Of a stretch of 64,000 nucleotides of DNA, positions 54,609 through 64,000 are shown in pieces (position 1 is the stretch's first letter; each line of letters starts with the position of its first letter). The notes under the pieces are model-generated. The model did no database searches. It had not been told where the DNA came from and saw only the letters and a program-made list of their open reading frames with translations. The DNA is from Venturia oleaginea (taxonomy: Eukaryota > Ascomycota > Dothideomycetes > Venturiales > Venturiaceae): NCBI GenBank assembly GCA_013176395.1, contig JABMLP010000007.1:124001-188000 (forward strand). The letters run 5' to 3'. Made by a program: the position numbers and the translations under genes.

Positions 54609-55935
54609 ATGGCTACATATGATTCAGACTCGTCCGATGGCGAAGACGGAGACTACATAAAGACCTCCACACTTTTAGGATATGCTGAAAAAGAAGCCAC
54701 GGACGATCCCATAAGTCAATTGGGAGGTTATCCTGTGCGTACTCGATCCCAATACACGATGAAGTTATACTAACAAAGTACAGACATGGCTTGACAGTGC
54801 CACCTCTCCCTCAGGCACACTCGGCAGATGCAAAGTCTGCAACGACTACCTCATTCTCCTCCTCCAACTCGACGCCAATAACCTCCAAAAGTTCCCCGGA
54901 CACGAACGACGGCTATACCTCTTTGCATGCAGACGGAAGACATGTAGGAGGAAACAAGGAAGCATACGAGGAATAAGAGGAAACAGGTTCACAAAGTCTA
55001 ACGCAAAACCTGCGGCTCAACCTGCTCCAACGAAAGAACCAGAACCAGCAGCACCACCGCAGAATATTGGAGCCCAGTTATTTGGTGCCCCACCTTCTAG
55101 CAATGGCATAACAAATCCCTTCACCTCCACTGGACCAACGAATCCTTTCTCTTCTTCGGGATCCTCTAACCCGTTCGCGACCTCCAATCCATTCGTCAGC
55201 GCCTCCTCCCTCGCAGCCAAACCCGCCCAAACACCCCAACCCTCAATAGCATCCCTCCCAGAGACCTTCGCCTCGAAAGCCCGCATATCAGATTCTTCTC
55301 CCCCCACCGATCCCTCTTTCAGACCTTCCACTTCTGAGCCGATACCACACGAACCATGGCCGGCGACTTCGGAATTGCCCAAACCATACCCCTCCCATCA
55401 CCTCGATGCTGGCTATGAAGAACTAGATGCGCCCTCCACACCTGCTGTCCCAGCAATAGGCCCGGGAATCGAAGACGCAGAAATGAGTGGCACGGGAGGG
55501 GGCATGGAAAAACTATTTGAGAGTAGCATGGACAAGACATTCCAGAAGTTCGCGGATCGATTGAGTCAGAATCCGGAACAAGTCCTTCGGTACAAGCTAG
55601 CTGGGACACCGTTACTATACTCCACTACGGACGCCGTGGGAAAGCTATTATTCCCTCCTTCTGGAAGCGGGAAAGTGATAACGAGTGGCGAAACGTCGAG
55701 GATGCCCAGGTGTACGAATTGTGGCGCCAACAGGACGTTTGAGGTACAACTTACGCCACATGCCATCATCGTTCTTGAAGAGGAGGAGTTGAGTTTGGAG
55801 GGAATGGATTGGGGGACTATTATCATGGGTGTCTGCTCAGAGGATTGTTCGCCAAAAGATGTTGAAGAAGGGAAAGTGGGATATCTTGAGGAATGGGTTG
55901 GCGTGCAGTGGGAGGAGTTACAGAAAAGAAGATAG
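54609..55935 (+). CDS. tsr4: PDCD2/Tsr4-type ribosome biogenesis protein
   Basis: Homologue of yeast Tsr4, a dedicated chaperone for ribosomal protein Rps2 (uS5) needed for 40S maturation. Exon 1 (54609-54734, MATYDSDSSDGEDGDYIKTS, LLGYAEKE) joins through a 49-bp intron (54735-54783; ACTAAC branch, CAG acceptor) to TWLDSATSPSGTLGRCKVCN, the conserved N-terminal block with its CxxC pair, then YLFACRRKTCRRKQGSIR. A long Pro/Ser/NPF-rich linker follows. The C-terminal PDCD2_C domain has FESSMDKTFQKFADRLSQNP, QVLRYKLAGTPLLYS and the metal-binding RCTNCGANRTFEVQLTPH. 425 residues, one continuous frame after the intron. Cytoplasm/nucleolus. Confidence 0.9.
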
Positions 55936-56843
55936 TGGATTGAGGATATCACGACCGAATATGAAGCGATGTAAAGAGGAGGGCCGTATCATGAGGATAC
56001 AAGTGATGTCGAGATGTTCTAGGGAGACCGTGATAGATGGTTTCTCAGAAATTCAAACTTGTGCTAATTTCTTTCCTTTGGAATTCTTGTGACCTCAGCG
56101 ACTCTCCATACACAACCTACCACATTAAACTCTGAAAACAGCCAAAGATTCACCTTGCTCAAGTATATGTACTCAAGAAAATTGTCGTCCAATCACGCAC
56201 TCATATATATATACACATGCATCTACACCCAGCCAAAACCCCCCATGACTCCAGCAGGAGACTGACAAGTCAAATTGTGAAGTCCTACTTATCGAGAAAG
56301 GTTCCGGGAAGGGAAAGGTAAGGGCGAGTAATTAAGCTGCGATGCTATGATGATATGTTTCTTTTTATATTGATGATAGATATTTTGTGTTGAAAAGTTC
56401 GATGGTAAGAGGGAGGATGGAGAGGTGTTGAAATCTGTTTTGGATTGGGAAGGAGAATGTAATTGTGCCTTTGGTTATCGGATATTGGCGAGAAAAATTA
56501 TTGATGCGTTTCGATTATGGAATGAGAGCGTGTTGAGAACTTGCTCGTGGAAGATGGAAGATGGGGTTTGAGAACCGTTATTCCACTGAATTGGCTGATG
56601 GAAGGTGATATAGTGGGAATGATTCGCATGGTTAGAGTTCCCGAAGTGCCTTGGGATAGAAGGAAAATGGGGAGGTGCAGGATATCTGTAATCGTATCAC
56701 ATTGGCTATCATCGAGGCAGACACAAACCTCGTCTATGCATCCCTATCGTGCCCACTTTTGTGAATCCATGAACAATCCGCCAGAACGCCATCCGTCCAT
56801 GCCCAAGTAACCACCTCGAGCAAGAAGAACCAGTGTGGTATAT
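55936..56843. other. intergenic, no gene supported
   Basis: Convergent 3' flanks of TSR4 and eIF3k. An 89-codon plus-strand frame (56541-56810) has no recognised domain. Confidence 0.45.
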
Positions 56844-57812
56844 CTAAGCAGGATGCTCATACGCCCTCCTGATCAACCTCGAGAATTGTTCAAACTTGAC
56901 GTTCTCCCGTACAACAGTTCCCTCGGCCTTGTTATCCCTGTTAGGTGGGATAAAAACTGTGTCATTCTTGACTTCCCATCCGCAGATATTTGTCAGGAAT
57001 TCAGTCAATTCTGCGCCCTTCAGATGGAGCCAGGCTTCTAGTATTGACCTTTGAATCTCCCTGAAACCCTTGCTTATCTCAACCGCAATCTGCACACGCA
57101 TCAGCTCTTCGAATCCAGCGACATCGGCAACCAAGTCTGCGTATAGATCATCCGAGTCTAGCGTCGTCCAGAAGTTTCCATAGTCGGCGCTTGAGAGGAG
57201 ATTGTTTAGGATGTTGAGCTTTTGGACTGCTTCGGGGAGCGGAGCGTCGCCGGCGGCTGGGTTCGATGCCTTTGACGATGATGGGAGGAGTGTGTGTGGT
57301 GGGAGGAGGGAAAGGCATAGCGAGAAGTCTGGGGAGGGGAAGACTGTGAGGGCTTTGACGAGGATGTTGGTTATTGTTTCGTCCTTGGAGAGGTTTGGGT
57401 TGAATTGGTATCTAGAGCGAGAAGAGAGGGATTGTTAGTGATCTACTCGCAAGTGGATTTTGAGAGAAGTGCAAGAAGAGAGAGAGAGGTTAGATATGTA
57501 TTCAGAGCTCGAGTAATATTAACGTCAAAGAGTTATTTGACTCTCGGGTAATAGGAAACGTAAAAAAAACGTGTTCGTCATGGTACAAAAATCCAAGCCA
57601 ATAATGAAATTGCGCAAACGAGGAGAAAGGCCGGGTACATACAGCTTCAGCAGAGCCAGGTTGGCGTAGCAGTCGTAGGTCCGATTTTCGCACTGTTCCA
57701 TAACATATTTGGAAAAGACTTCGGTCGTCTCGGGATTGTAACGATCGAGGCCATTGAGGATGCTCTCGATGTAGTCCGGCCGGTCAGGGTTTTCATCGAA
57801 TGCGAGGCCCAT
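56844..57812 (-). CDS. eif3k: translation initiation factor eIF3 subunit K
   Basis: Non-core subunit of the eIF3 complex. Exon 1 from ATG 57812 has [37 protein letters not shown] and [17 protein letters not shown], the family signature. A 231-bp intron (57412-57642, GTATGT...CTCTAG), long for this window, joins in phase to [20 protein letters not shown]. The C-terminal PCI/winged-helix part has [37 protein letters not shown] and [11 protein letters not shown]. About 245 residues, normal for the family. Confidence 0.93.
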
Positions 57813-58013
57813 AGTTGCTGTGAGGAAGTGAGGAGGCGCCCAAAAGTTGGTGATGTTCGTGAAGTGCGGAGGGCCAAATTATGGGTTGCACGTGACTATC
57901 AGTAGGAGGAAAAAGGATTGCAAAGAGTTTCTGTGTACAAAAGATTTCCTTCGCTGAGAGTTCTTATGAAAATACTCTATTGGAATTAGTCATGTGTTGT
58001 TCTCTCAAGTGGC

Positions 58014-58347
58014 TCACCTAGAACTAAGTACTGGAGTTTCCCCAACACCACGACAGCCATCATCACCACACCTCCCGCACGCCTCTTCAATCTCAAAGAC
58101 TTGTATATCCAGCCGTGCCGAGGACATCTTGCGCGCCTTGCACTCCGATCCATACAATTTGATTGTAATGGTCGGCGCCGCAGAAACCTTCACCTTGCCC
58201 AAGCGCGGAAGAGCCTGTTCATCGTCAAAATATACTCTCTTCGTGCAGCATAACCTGAGGCAGTGTCATCGAACAGGATTTCAATGCGGTAACTCCAGCT
58301 AGATCTTCATTCTTCTCTTCCAACTCACTTCTAGAAAGAATGCGCAT
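58014..58347 (-). CDS. possible small hypothetical gene
   Basis: From ATG 58347 (MRILSR) a 94-bp intron (58235-58328, GTGAGT...GAGAG) can join to IYFDDEQALPRLGKVKVSA, ending with CGRCGDDGCRGVGETPVLS at a TGA at 58014; 79 residues with four clustered cysteines (CGRCGDDGC). No homology recognised. The intron model is speculative and the region may simply be spacer between eIF3k and the peroxygenase. Confidence 0.25.
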
Positions 58348-58451
58348 TATTTTGTTCAAAAGAAAATGGTGAGAATCTGTTCATTTGTAATAATACTGCT
58401 GAAGCTGAAGTTGCAATGAAGCGGCGTCCTTTCCAAAACGTTGATCAGCTA

Positions 58452-59263
58452 TTAGTCCCGTTTCGTGACAACTTTCTTCTCGCTTTTTCCTGGCCCGATC
58501 ATCACCCAGAACATCATTCCGACGGCATTACCCAAGAGCGCGAATACCGTCCTCGGCTTCGTATTCTGAAGCACCTCGTCTGGGAACCGTTCTTCGACAA
58601 ACACAGCCTCCAAGACTTCCTTCGAGAGGTCTCCCAGCTGGCACGAATTCCGCACCCCGACCGCCTGCAACATCCTCACGAACCAAAGGTTGATGGGCAA
58701 GCTCGGTGCACCTGCTGCCTTGCTCTCCCTACCGCGTCGAATGAAGGTCCTCGCTAGACTACGGAGAGTTACTGTCTGCCCATCTGCATCATCCAGCATC
58801 GCTTGCAGCATGTGCGGTTGGAATGTATAGTTGTCGCCTTCGTGGAAGTCGAGACGGGTGAATGAAGAGTCGTGTTCGATTATGTTATGCTTGCGCGTAT
58901 CGACTAGATGGAATGTTCCGTCCTTGCGAACCAGTGGCTTAAGAGCGTTTGTCAAGGATGCGGATGCGATCTTCGACATATGGAGTGCTGTCATAAGCGC
59001 AGCCTGGACTTGGGGCATGGTCAAGTTCTTTCCATCTCTTGGCCTGGACGAACGTCAGCCATGGCGATGAGTTTGAACAAATTCCCAACTTACAGGTAAC
59101 CCTGATTCGCGAGCGCATTCAGCCCAGGACAAGGTGATCGACTTGCGATATCGCCTCGAATATAGACGTGGTCGGCACCTTTGGCATGGAGAGGATCCTG
59201 GGTCTTGGTTGTATGTCCGCCACTAATAGCGGCTTTGATCAGATTTTTCAAACTAACGTACAT
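58452..59263 (-). CDS. heme-thiolate peroxidase (chloroperoxidase / short unspecific peroxygenase family)
   Basis: Peroxidase family 2 enzyme using H2O2 to oxygenate or halogenate organic substrates. Heme-thiolate ligand in RSPCPGLNALANQGYLP (PCP motif). A 50-bp intron (59044-59093, GTAAGT...CCAG) rejoins as LPRDGKNLTMPQVQAALM, as expected for the family. The acid-base region reads IIEHDSSFTRLDFHEGD, the EHD-S form typical of short peroxygenases, not the EGD-R of long ones. The C-terminal part has LRSLARTFIRRG. From ATG 59263 the protein is about 250 residues, the short-type size; an open frame continues upstream with no ATG, so a first exon with a signal peptide may be missed. Lies head-to-head with a haem dioxygenase-like gene. 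Confidence 0.82.
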
Positions 59264-59760
59264 GATGAGTCGCGAGGGTTTTACTCCTTTGCGAAGTCTT
59301 TGAAATTCTGAAGAAGGATGCTCTACAGCCAGAATATCAGTCAGCAGCTTCAGCAACACAAGTGCTATTTCAAGACAAGCGATTTGGTCGCACGATTCCC
59401 CATCCTCTCATCTGAGCCGTGATTTTGTGTTGTACTGCATATGTCAAAGAAAGCTATGGCATGATCTTTCAAAGGTGGAGTGAGAACGACAAGGATGTTA
59501 GCTACATGTCAAGTGATGGCTGTGCAAAGTCATGAAGACCCCAATATCTGGCTCCTCCCACTGGACGCGCCGTCTTACGCCTTGCATGAGAGCTGAACAC
59601 TAGGGAACAGCCCCTCGCCTAATTTGTGGCCTCCCTCGGAACCACCGCTTGTTTTAATGATTGGTGCGGCACAACACCGACTGGCATGAAAGGCTGTAGA
59701 TAAAGTAAGGAGCTCTGCAGCGTCTTACTTGTATTTTGGTCAAGCAGAAGTCTCAATACG
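59264..59760. promoter_or_regulatory. divergent promoter, peroxygenase / alpha-dioxygenase-like gene
   Basis: About 500 bp between two divergently read haem-enzyme genes. Part of it may encode the unresolved first exon of the peroxygenase. Confidence 0.4.
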
Positions 59761-61799
59761 ATGGACACCAAGTCGCCCAAGTTCAATCCGACCTTCCAAC
59801 CCAGCCTTGTGGAACGTATCATCGTCGGATCTTTCAAGATTGTTAACAAATTTATCTCATGGCACAAACTTCCAAGTTTCATCGGAGTCCTCAATCTGGA
59901 CGCTCTACGCATAGAGCTGCGACAAAATAATCTACAGGATGGTTACGCTTCTGGCTCTGTCCAAGGTAATGCAATTGATGACCCTTTGATCGAGGAGCGA
60001 TTCAAGGATTCGCGCAACTCCGATGGCATGTACAACTCAACCGCGATGCCAAAGATGGGATGCACAAGGATGCGCTTTGGCAGGAATTTCCCAAGGCAGT
60101 ACGCATCAAAGCCGACAGAAGCTGAAATGATGACACCAAATCCTCGGATGCTCTCGGAGATTTTCATGACGCGGAAAGAGTTCATACCTGCGACGACTTT
60201 GAACTTACTCGCCGCGGCATGGATTCAGTTCCAAACTCACGATTGGTTTGTGCATGAAAATGTCCGAGTCACTTTTGTAATACTAAAAGAAGTCACTAAT
60301 CTTTCATAGAACGATGAAGTGTACGATGTGCCTCTTCCCCACGGAGACAAGTGGCCGCATGGAGACATGAAGCTATTCCATACGAAGCCCGACGAGATTC
60401 TACATCCGAGCGACATCAAATGCCCTGGCTACAAGAACAAGAACACAGCTTGGTGGGATCTGTCCCAGATCTACGGTTCAAGTGAAGCCATCACGCGAAA
60501 TCTCCGGACCACCAATGGCGACGGCAAGTTATCGCTGACAAAGGATGGCAAAGAGCAATTTCTGCCTCGTGATGCAAAGGGCAATGTGATTACGGGATTC
60601 AGTGATAACTGGTGGATAGGATTGGAGATTTTGACGACCATGTTCGCCCTGGAGCATAATGCGATTTGCGATATGTTAAAGAGTCATTATCCGGAGATGA
60701 ATGGGTGAGTGGTTCCTGAAGAAATCTTTGAACAGCAATTAACGACTGTGATAGCGACCAGATTTTCGATAAGGCGCGGCTCATCAACTGTGCCCTGTCA
60801 GCCAAGATTCATACGATCGAGTGGACGCCAGCTATCCTTGGCCATCCTACCCTTCAAATAGCGATGAATGCAAATTGGTGGGGAATTGCTGGCGAGATAT
60901 TGAACAAGCTCGTTGGTAGGGTCTCCAAGAGTGAAGGGATCTCGGGTATTCCTGGAAGCGGCGTGGACCACTCCGGTGTTCCATATTCTCTTACTGAAGA
61001 GTTCGTCAGGTGAGAAATTCTTTCAGTTCACCTATCAAGGACTTTACTGATGATTCAAAGTGTGTATCGTATGCACTCACTCATCCCCGACAACATCGCC
61101 TTCTTCGACGCCACCAATGGCGAGCACAAATCTACCATCTCGGTCGACCAAACACTCTTCAATAAATCCCAGGATCTCTTAGATGACGGCTTGTCTTTTG
61201 CAGACGCCTTCTATTCTTTCGGTGTCAACTATCCCGGCGCAATCACCAACTTCAATTATCCATCCTTCCTACAAAATCTAACAACGCCAGATGATCAACA
61301 CCGCGACCTCGGAACTGTTGACATTTTCCGTGACCGCGAACGTGGTATCCCTCGCTACTGCGCTTTCCGTCGATTGCTCCACATGAAAGCACCAACAACC
61401 TTCGAAGAACTGACAGGCGGCGACAAACCCCTCGCCAAACAACTGTCAGTCGCCTACAACGGTGATATCGAGGCCGTCGATACCCTCATCGGTACTCATT
61501 CCGAAAAATTGCCCAAAGGTTTCGGATTTAGTGATACAGCTTTCCGCATTTTCATTTTGATGGCAAGCAGGAGGTTGAAAAGTGACCGTTTTATTGCTGG
61601 ACAGTGGAATGAGAGTACGTATACGAGGGAGGGGATGAAGTGGGTGCAGAATACTACTATGAAGGATGTTCTTGGGAGACATTTTCCGGAGTTGAGAGAG
61701 ACGTTGAAGGGGAGTAAGAATGCTTTTGCGCCTTGGAAGAAGATGGAAAAGACGGGGAAGTATGGGGGTATTGAGACGAATGGCGCGAGGGCGAAGTAG
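59761..61799 (+). CDS. alpha-dioxygenase / cyclooxygenase-like fatty-acid haem peroxidase
   Basis: Animal-type haem peroxidase superfamily, closest by motif to plant alpha-dioxygenases and fungal PGHS-like oxygenases that oxidise fatty acids. Four exons: 59761-60261, 60310-60704, 60755-61009 and 61061-61799, introns 48-51 bp, all in phase. Distal haem His in LAAAWIQFQTHDWFVHEN; AWWDLSQIYGSS; TTMFALEHNAICDML; proximal His in VYRMHSLIPDNIAFFD (S|VYRMH across intron 3). The catalytic Tyr is not assigned with certainty. About 630 residues, as expected for alpha-dioxygenases; no signal peptide seen at MDTKSPKFNPTFQPS. Stop TAG at 61799. Confidence 0.87.
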
Positions 61800-62984
61800 G
61801 ATGAAGCGTTGACCTGGTTTATTCCTAGATTTGGTGGTGAAAGTATCCTTGGGAGTGTTTACGACCTACATTGCTGATATGGCCTATATCCTTTCCCTTG
61901 GCACACCATTCTTCACGACATGTCATTACATTATTCCAACCTACTAACCGACGAAAATTCCACCCCGGTTATAGCTGTCTCTGTGCGAATTCAAATAGTT
62001 ATGCTAATTGCCACATTTATTTGTAATGGTTCTCACTCGAGGAGCTACAAATGACCAACACAATGCACTTTTTGTGATGGCTGGTGCCTTGATCACGTAG
62101 AGAACTTCACTCCAAGTTGCCCACGCCTGTTTTACCGCAGCTATCTCGCCACGGACTGCGGGTGGAAGGGAGGAGAGGTGCAGGAAGAAAATAGTAAGTT
62201 GTAGAGATGAGCAACATCAACGCTTTAAAGATGGAAATCATTAACTAGTATATTCGCAGACTTTGGCTTCCCAGATATCTCTTTCGCGGGCCCTTTGCTG
62301 GTGCTGTGAGCTAAATCTTATTGTATACCTTCCGGGTACGGATATCTGGTATTGCAAGCACCGCTCCATAGCATATTGCGGGGAAGTTGTGCTTGTTGCT
62401 AGCTTGTTTTGCTCGTTCTGAAGGGATATATACTATGTTCTAGCCGTCCAAATCTCGATTTGGGAAGTTGGGTTAGGGGAACCGTGGCTAACTTTCTTCT
62501 TGCTAGGTGACGGACTTGTTGGATTTGGGTGGGGAATGGTGTATAACTAGTCTTTGGAGCTGAATTTCGGATATTTAAGAGAGAAGGGATAAGGCAAGAG
62601 GTGTTAGGAAATGTTGGTCTGGGGTTTAAATCGGGAGATATCTTTGTTGCAAGATTCGTATCACGTATTGGAAACAAGGATTAATCTTTGGGGAGATAGT
62701 TCAAACGTTTGCAAAATACTGGTGGCGATAATTATTATCGATCATTGAATCTAAGTATTATATGTAACATGGTAACAGAAACTCGCATACCAGTCTCCTT
62801 TCCCTCAGGAGTCGGTAAATAAGACGATGATATCTCTATAGACCTATACAAAATTCTCTAGGACGACATCCGATACTATTGCCCTTGTCCATTCTTGAAT
62901 ACAGAAAAGAAGCCCGTGAAATTTATATTTAATTAATTAAATTCTTGTTTAACGTCCGATACGGGCCACTGATTGGCCTACGCA
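61800..62984. other. intergenic, no gene supported
   Basis: 3' flank of the dioxygenase gene, then AT-rich sequence up to the LINE 3' end. The 92-codon minus-strand frame (62399-62677) has no recognisable character. Confidence 0.45.
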
Positions 62985-64000
62985 GACATGTTACCATACA
63001 TAGGAAAAACCCCTAAGGGAAAAACCCTTTGCCCTGCCCCGCAGGCGGCCGGCGTATCTATAGAGAATCGCCTGCGTTCCGCCTTTAACTATACAGTATA
63101 GTCCCCTTCTCAACCGCTGCTTCCTTTACCGGCTGATCTCATTCCATTCCGTCCCTAGCTCTCTCCTTTTCTTCCGTACCTAAATCCCCAGCTCCGGTAG
63201 TCGACCGTTTTGGACCCGGTCGCCTATATCCATTCCTCGAGGGCTGGCGTAGGGAAGAGGGATCCGGTACCTTCTTCCTCGATATCGCGCGCTACATGTA
63301 GCTGTTTGAGGACACCCTGTTTAACGAACCACCTCGCCGCGTACTGTGCGCGACCCTTCTCTGAGAGCATTCTAGGAAGTATCTCCGTTCCCGTATCTCG
63401 AATAATTGCTGTTCGATCGAAGTTAGGGCAATGAGGGAGGATATGCCGTACCGTCTGCGCCTGGGCTCCGCACTCGCACCGCGGGAGTATCCCAGAGACC
63501 CTAACCGAGGCAAGCCACGCGTTGAGGCCAATGACCTCTGTACGCATAAGAAAGAGTGCTGTAGCTTCCGCTTTAGTTAGGCCTTCGTAGAGTAAAGATA
63601 CCGGCGTTCGCCATGTAGTACTCCAGGTAGTTGCTGTCTTGCCTCGCGCTGTATAGTGCCAGCGCCTACTCCACTCAAGGTCTGCCCAGCGCTGGAGATA
63701 TGTCCCTGCCCTTACTTGTGGTTGTCCCCTTGTCGCCCGCCGTATCTCTCCCCTTCGGTCTCCACGCGTTGCGGCTTGCGCCGCCTTGTGTCGCAGGTAC
63801 TCCTGTATCTCGTTTTCGCACTCCAAGGCTCTTTTACGAAGTAGTTCCACTGTAACGGGCGGCCGCGTAGCGGTATCAACCTGCCTACGCTGCCCCCGTG
63901 TAGCCTCCCAAATCTGATCCAGCAGCGTATTAGATTCTATACTAACCCTGTGGTTTGTGGTTCGTACGGCGTATTGAAGTGCTGCCTGCTCGATTTGTAT
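62985..64000 (-). mobile_element. 3' part of a Tad1-like non-LTR retrotransposon (LINE), truncated by the window edge
   Basis: The coding region enters from the right edge on the minus strand and ends at 63224. The following 240 bp (63223 to about 62985, ending near the twice-repeated aaaaaccc/aaggg sequence at about 63005-63030) are taken as 3' untranslated region. The exact 3' terminus and target duplication cannot be set without the other end. Confidence 0.7.
63224..64000 (-). CDS. LINE ORF2 C-terminus (reverse transcriptase / RNase H polyprotein), partial
   Basis: The minus-strand frame is open from base 64000 to the stop at 63224, so the start is outside the window. The sequence has the typical tail of fungal Tad/I-clade LINE polyproteins: LYEGLTKAEATALFLMRTE, VIGLNAWLASVRVSGILPRC, CECGAQAQTVRHILPHCPNF (zinc-knuckle-like C-x-C...H...C) and ARWFVKQGVLKQLHVARDIE. 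About 258 residues visible with no stop, so this part is intact. Confidence 0.85.
   Translation of the reverse strand: MQIEQAALQYAVRTTNHRVSIESNTLLDQIWEATRGQRRQVDTATRPPVTVELLRKRALECENEIQEYLRHKAAQAATRGDRRGEIRRATRGQPQVRAGTYLQRWADLEWSRRWHYTARGKTATTWSTTWRTPVSLLYEGLTKAEATALFLMRTEVIGLNAWLASVRVSGILPRCECGAQAQTVRHILPHCPNFDRTAIIRDTGTEILPRMLSEKGRAQYAARWFVKQGVLKQLHVARDIEEEGTGSLFPTPALEEWI

Noticed and set aside
1..64000. CRISPR arrays, operons, bacterial promoters, tRNA or rRNA genes
   Set aside because: This is fungal nuclear DNA with spliceosomal introns. No spaced repeat array fits CRISPR, and I could not identify a tRNA or rRNA by eye; a tRNA scan would be decisive.

Overview
The window comes from a filamentous ascomycete (Pezizomycotina). 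Genes are dense and on both strands. Introns are mostly 45-65 bp with GT...CTAAC...AG signals. Recognisable families include a RecQ helicase with HRDC domain, SWI1, TAF1, an eIF3k, a fungal RING protein, a RID-like DNA methyltransferase, DUF3435 and Fot1/pogo transposons. I cannot name the species; a leotiomycete or dothideomycete would fit. All calls come from reading the sequence, with no database search.

Housekeeping blocks. At 2.4-9.8 kb lie TAF1 (TFIID), TGS1 (RNA cap hypermethylase), a GRASP-type Golgi protein and a hypothetical protein whose 3' end is antisense to GRASP. At 34.7-44.9 kb lie SWI1 (SWI/SNF) and a RecQ/SGS1 helicase. At 52.9-61.8 kb lie a PLP-dependent decarboxylase divergent from a TSR4/PDCD2-like ribosome biogenesis factor, then eIF3k, then a short-type haem peroxygenase divergent from an alpha-dioxygenase/cyclooxygenase-like haem peroxidase. 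Single genes in less dense stretches are a RING E3 candidate (17.1 kb) and a secreted lactonase/muconate-cyclase-like beta-propeller (21.8 kb).

Accessory and mobile regions. At 10.5-17 kb a transposon island holds two copies of a GATT-tailed repeat with 12-13 bp target duplications, a DUF3435 (Starship-captain-type) gene fragment broken by a deleted pogo element, and clusters of a short palindrome. At 19.3-33.3 kb are two solo LTRs with 5-bp target duplications, a 700-bp inverted repeat pair 12 kb apart, a decayed Tc1/mariner element, and two paralogous genes for small secreted eight-cysteine proteins, one with a MITE-like insertion in its first intron. At 45-51.3 kb are a third GATT-tailed element, an apparently intact pogo element inserted in another gene fragment, and a RID-like cytosine methyltransferase with several breaks. 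A Kex2-processed eight-cysteine secreted peptide sits at 52.3 kb. The right edge enters the 3' end of a Tad1-like LINE.

The housekeeping genes look normal and intact. The unusual content is concentrated in the mobile islands: transposon families with readable insertion histories, a damaged genome-defence methyltransferase beside an intact transposon, and effector-like secreted cysteine-rich genes.
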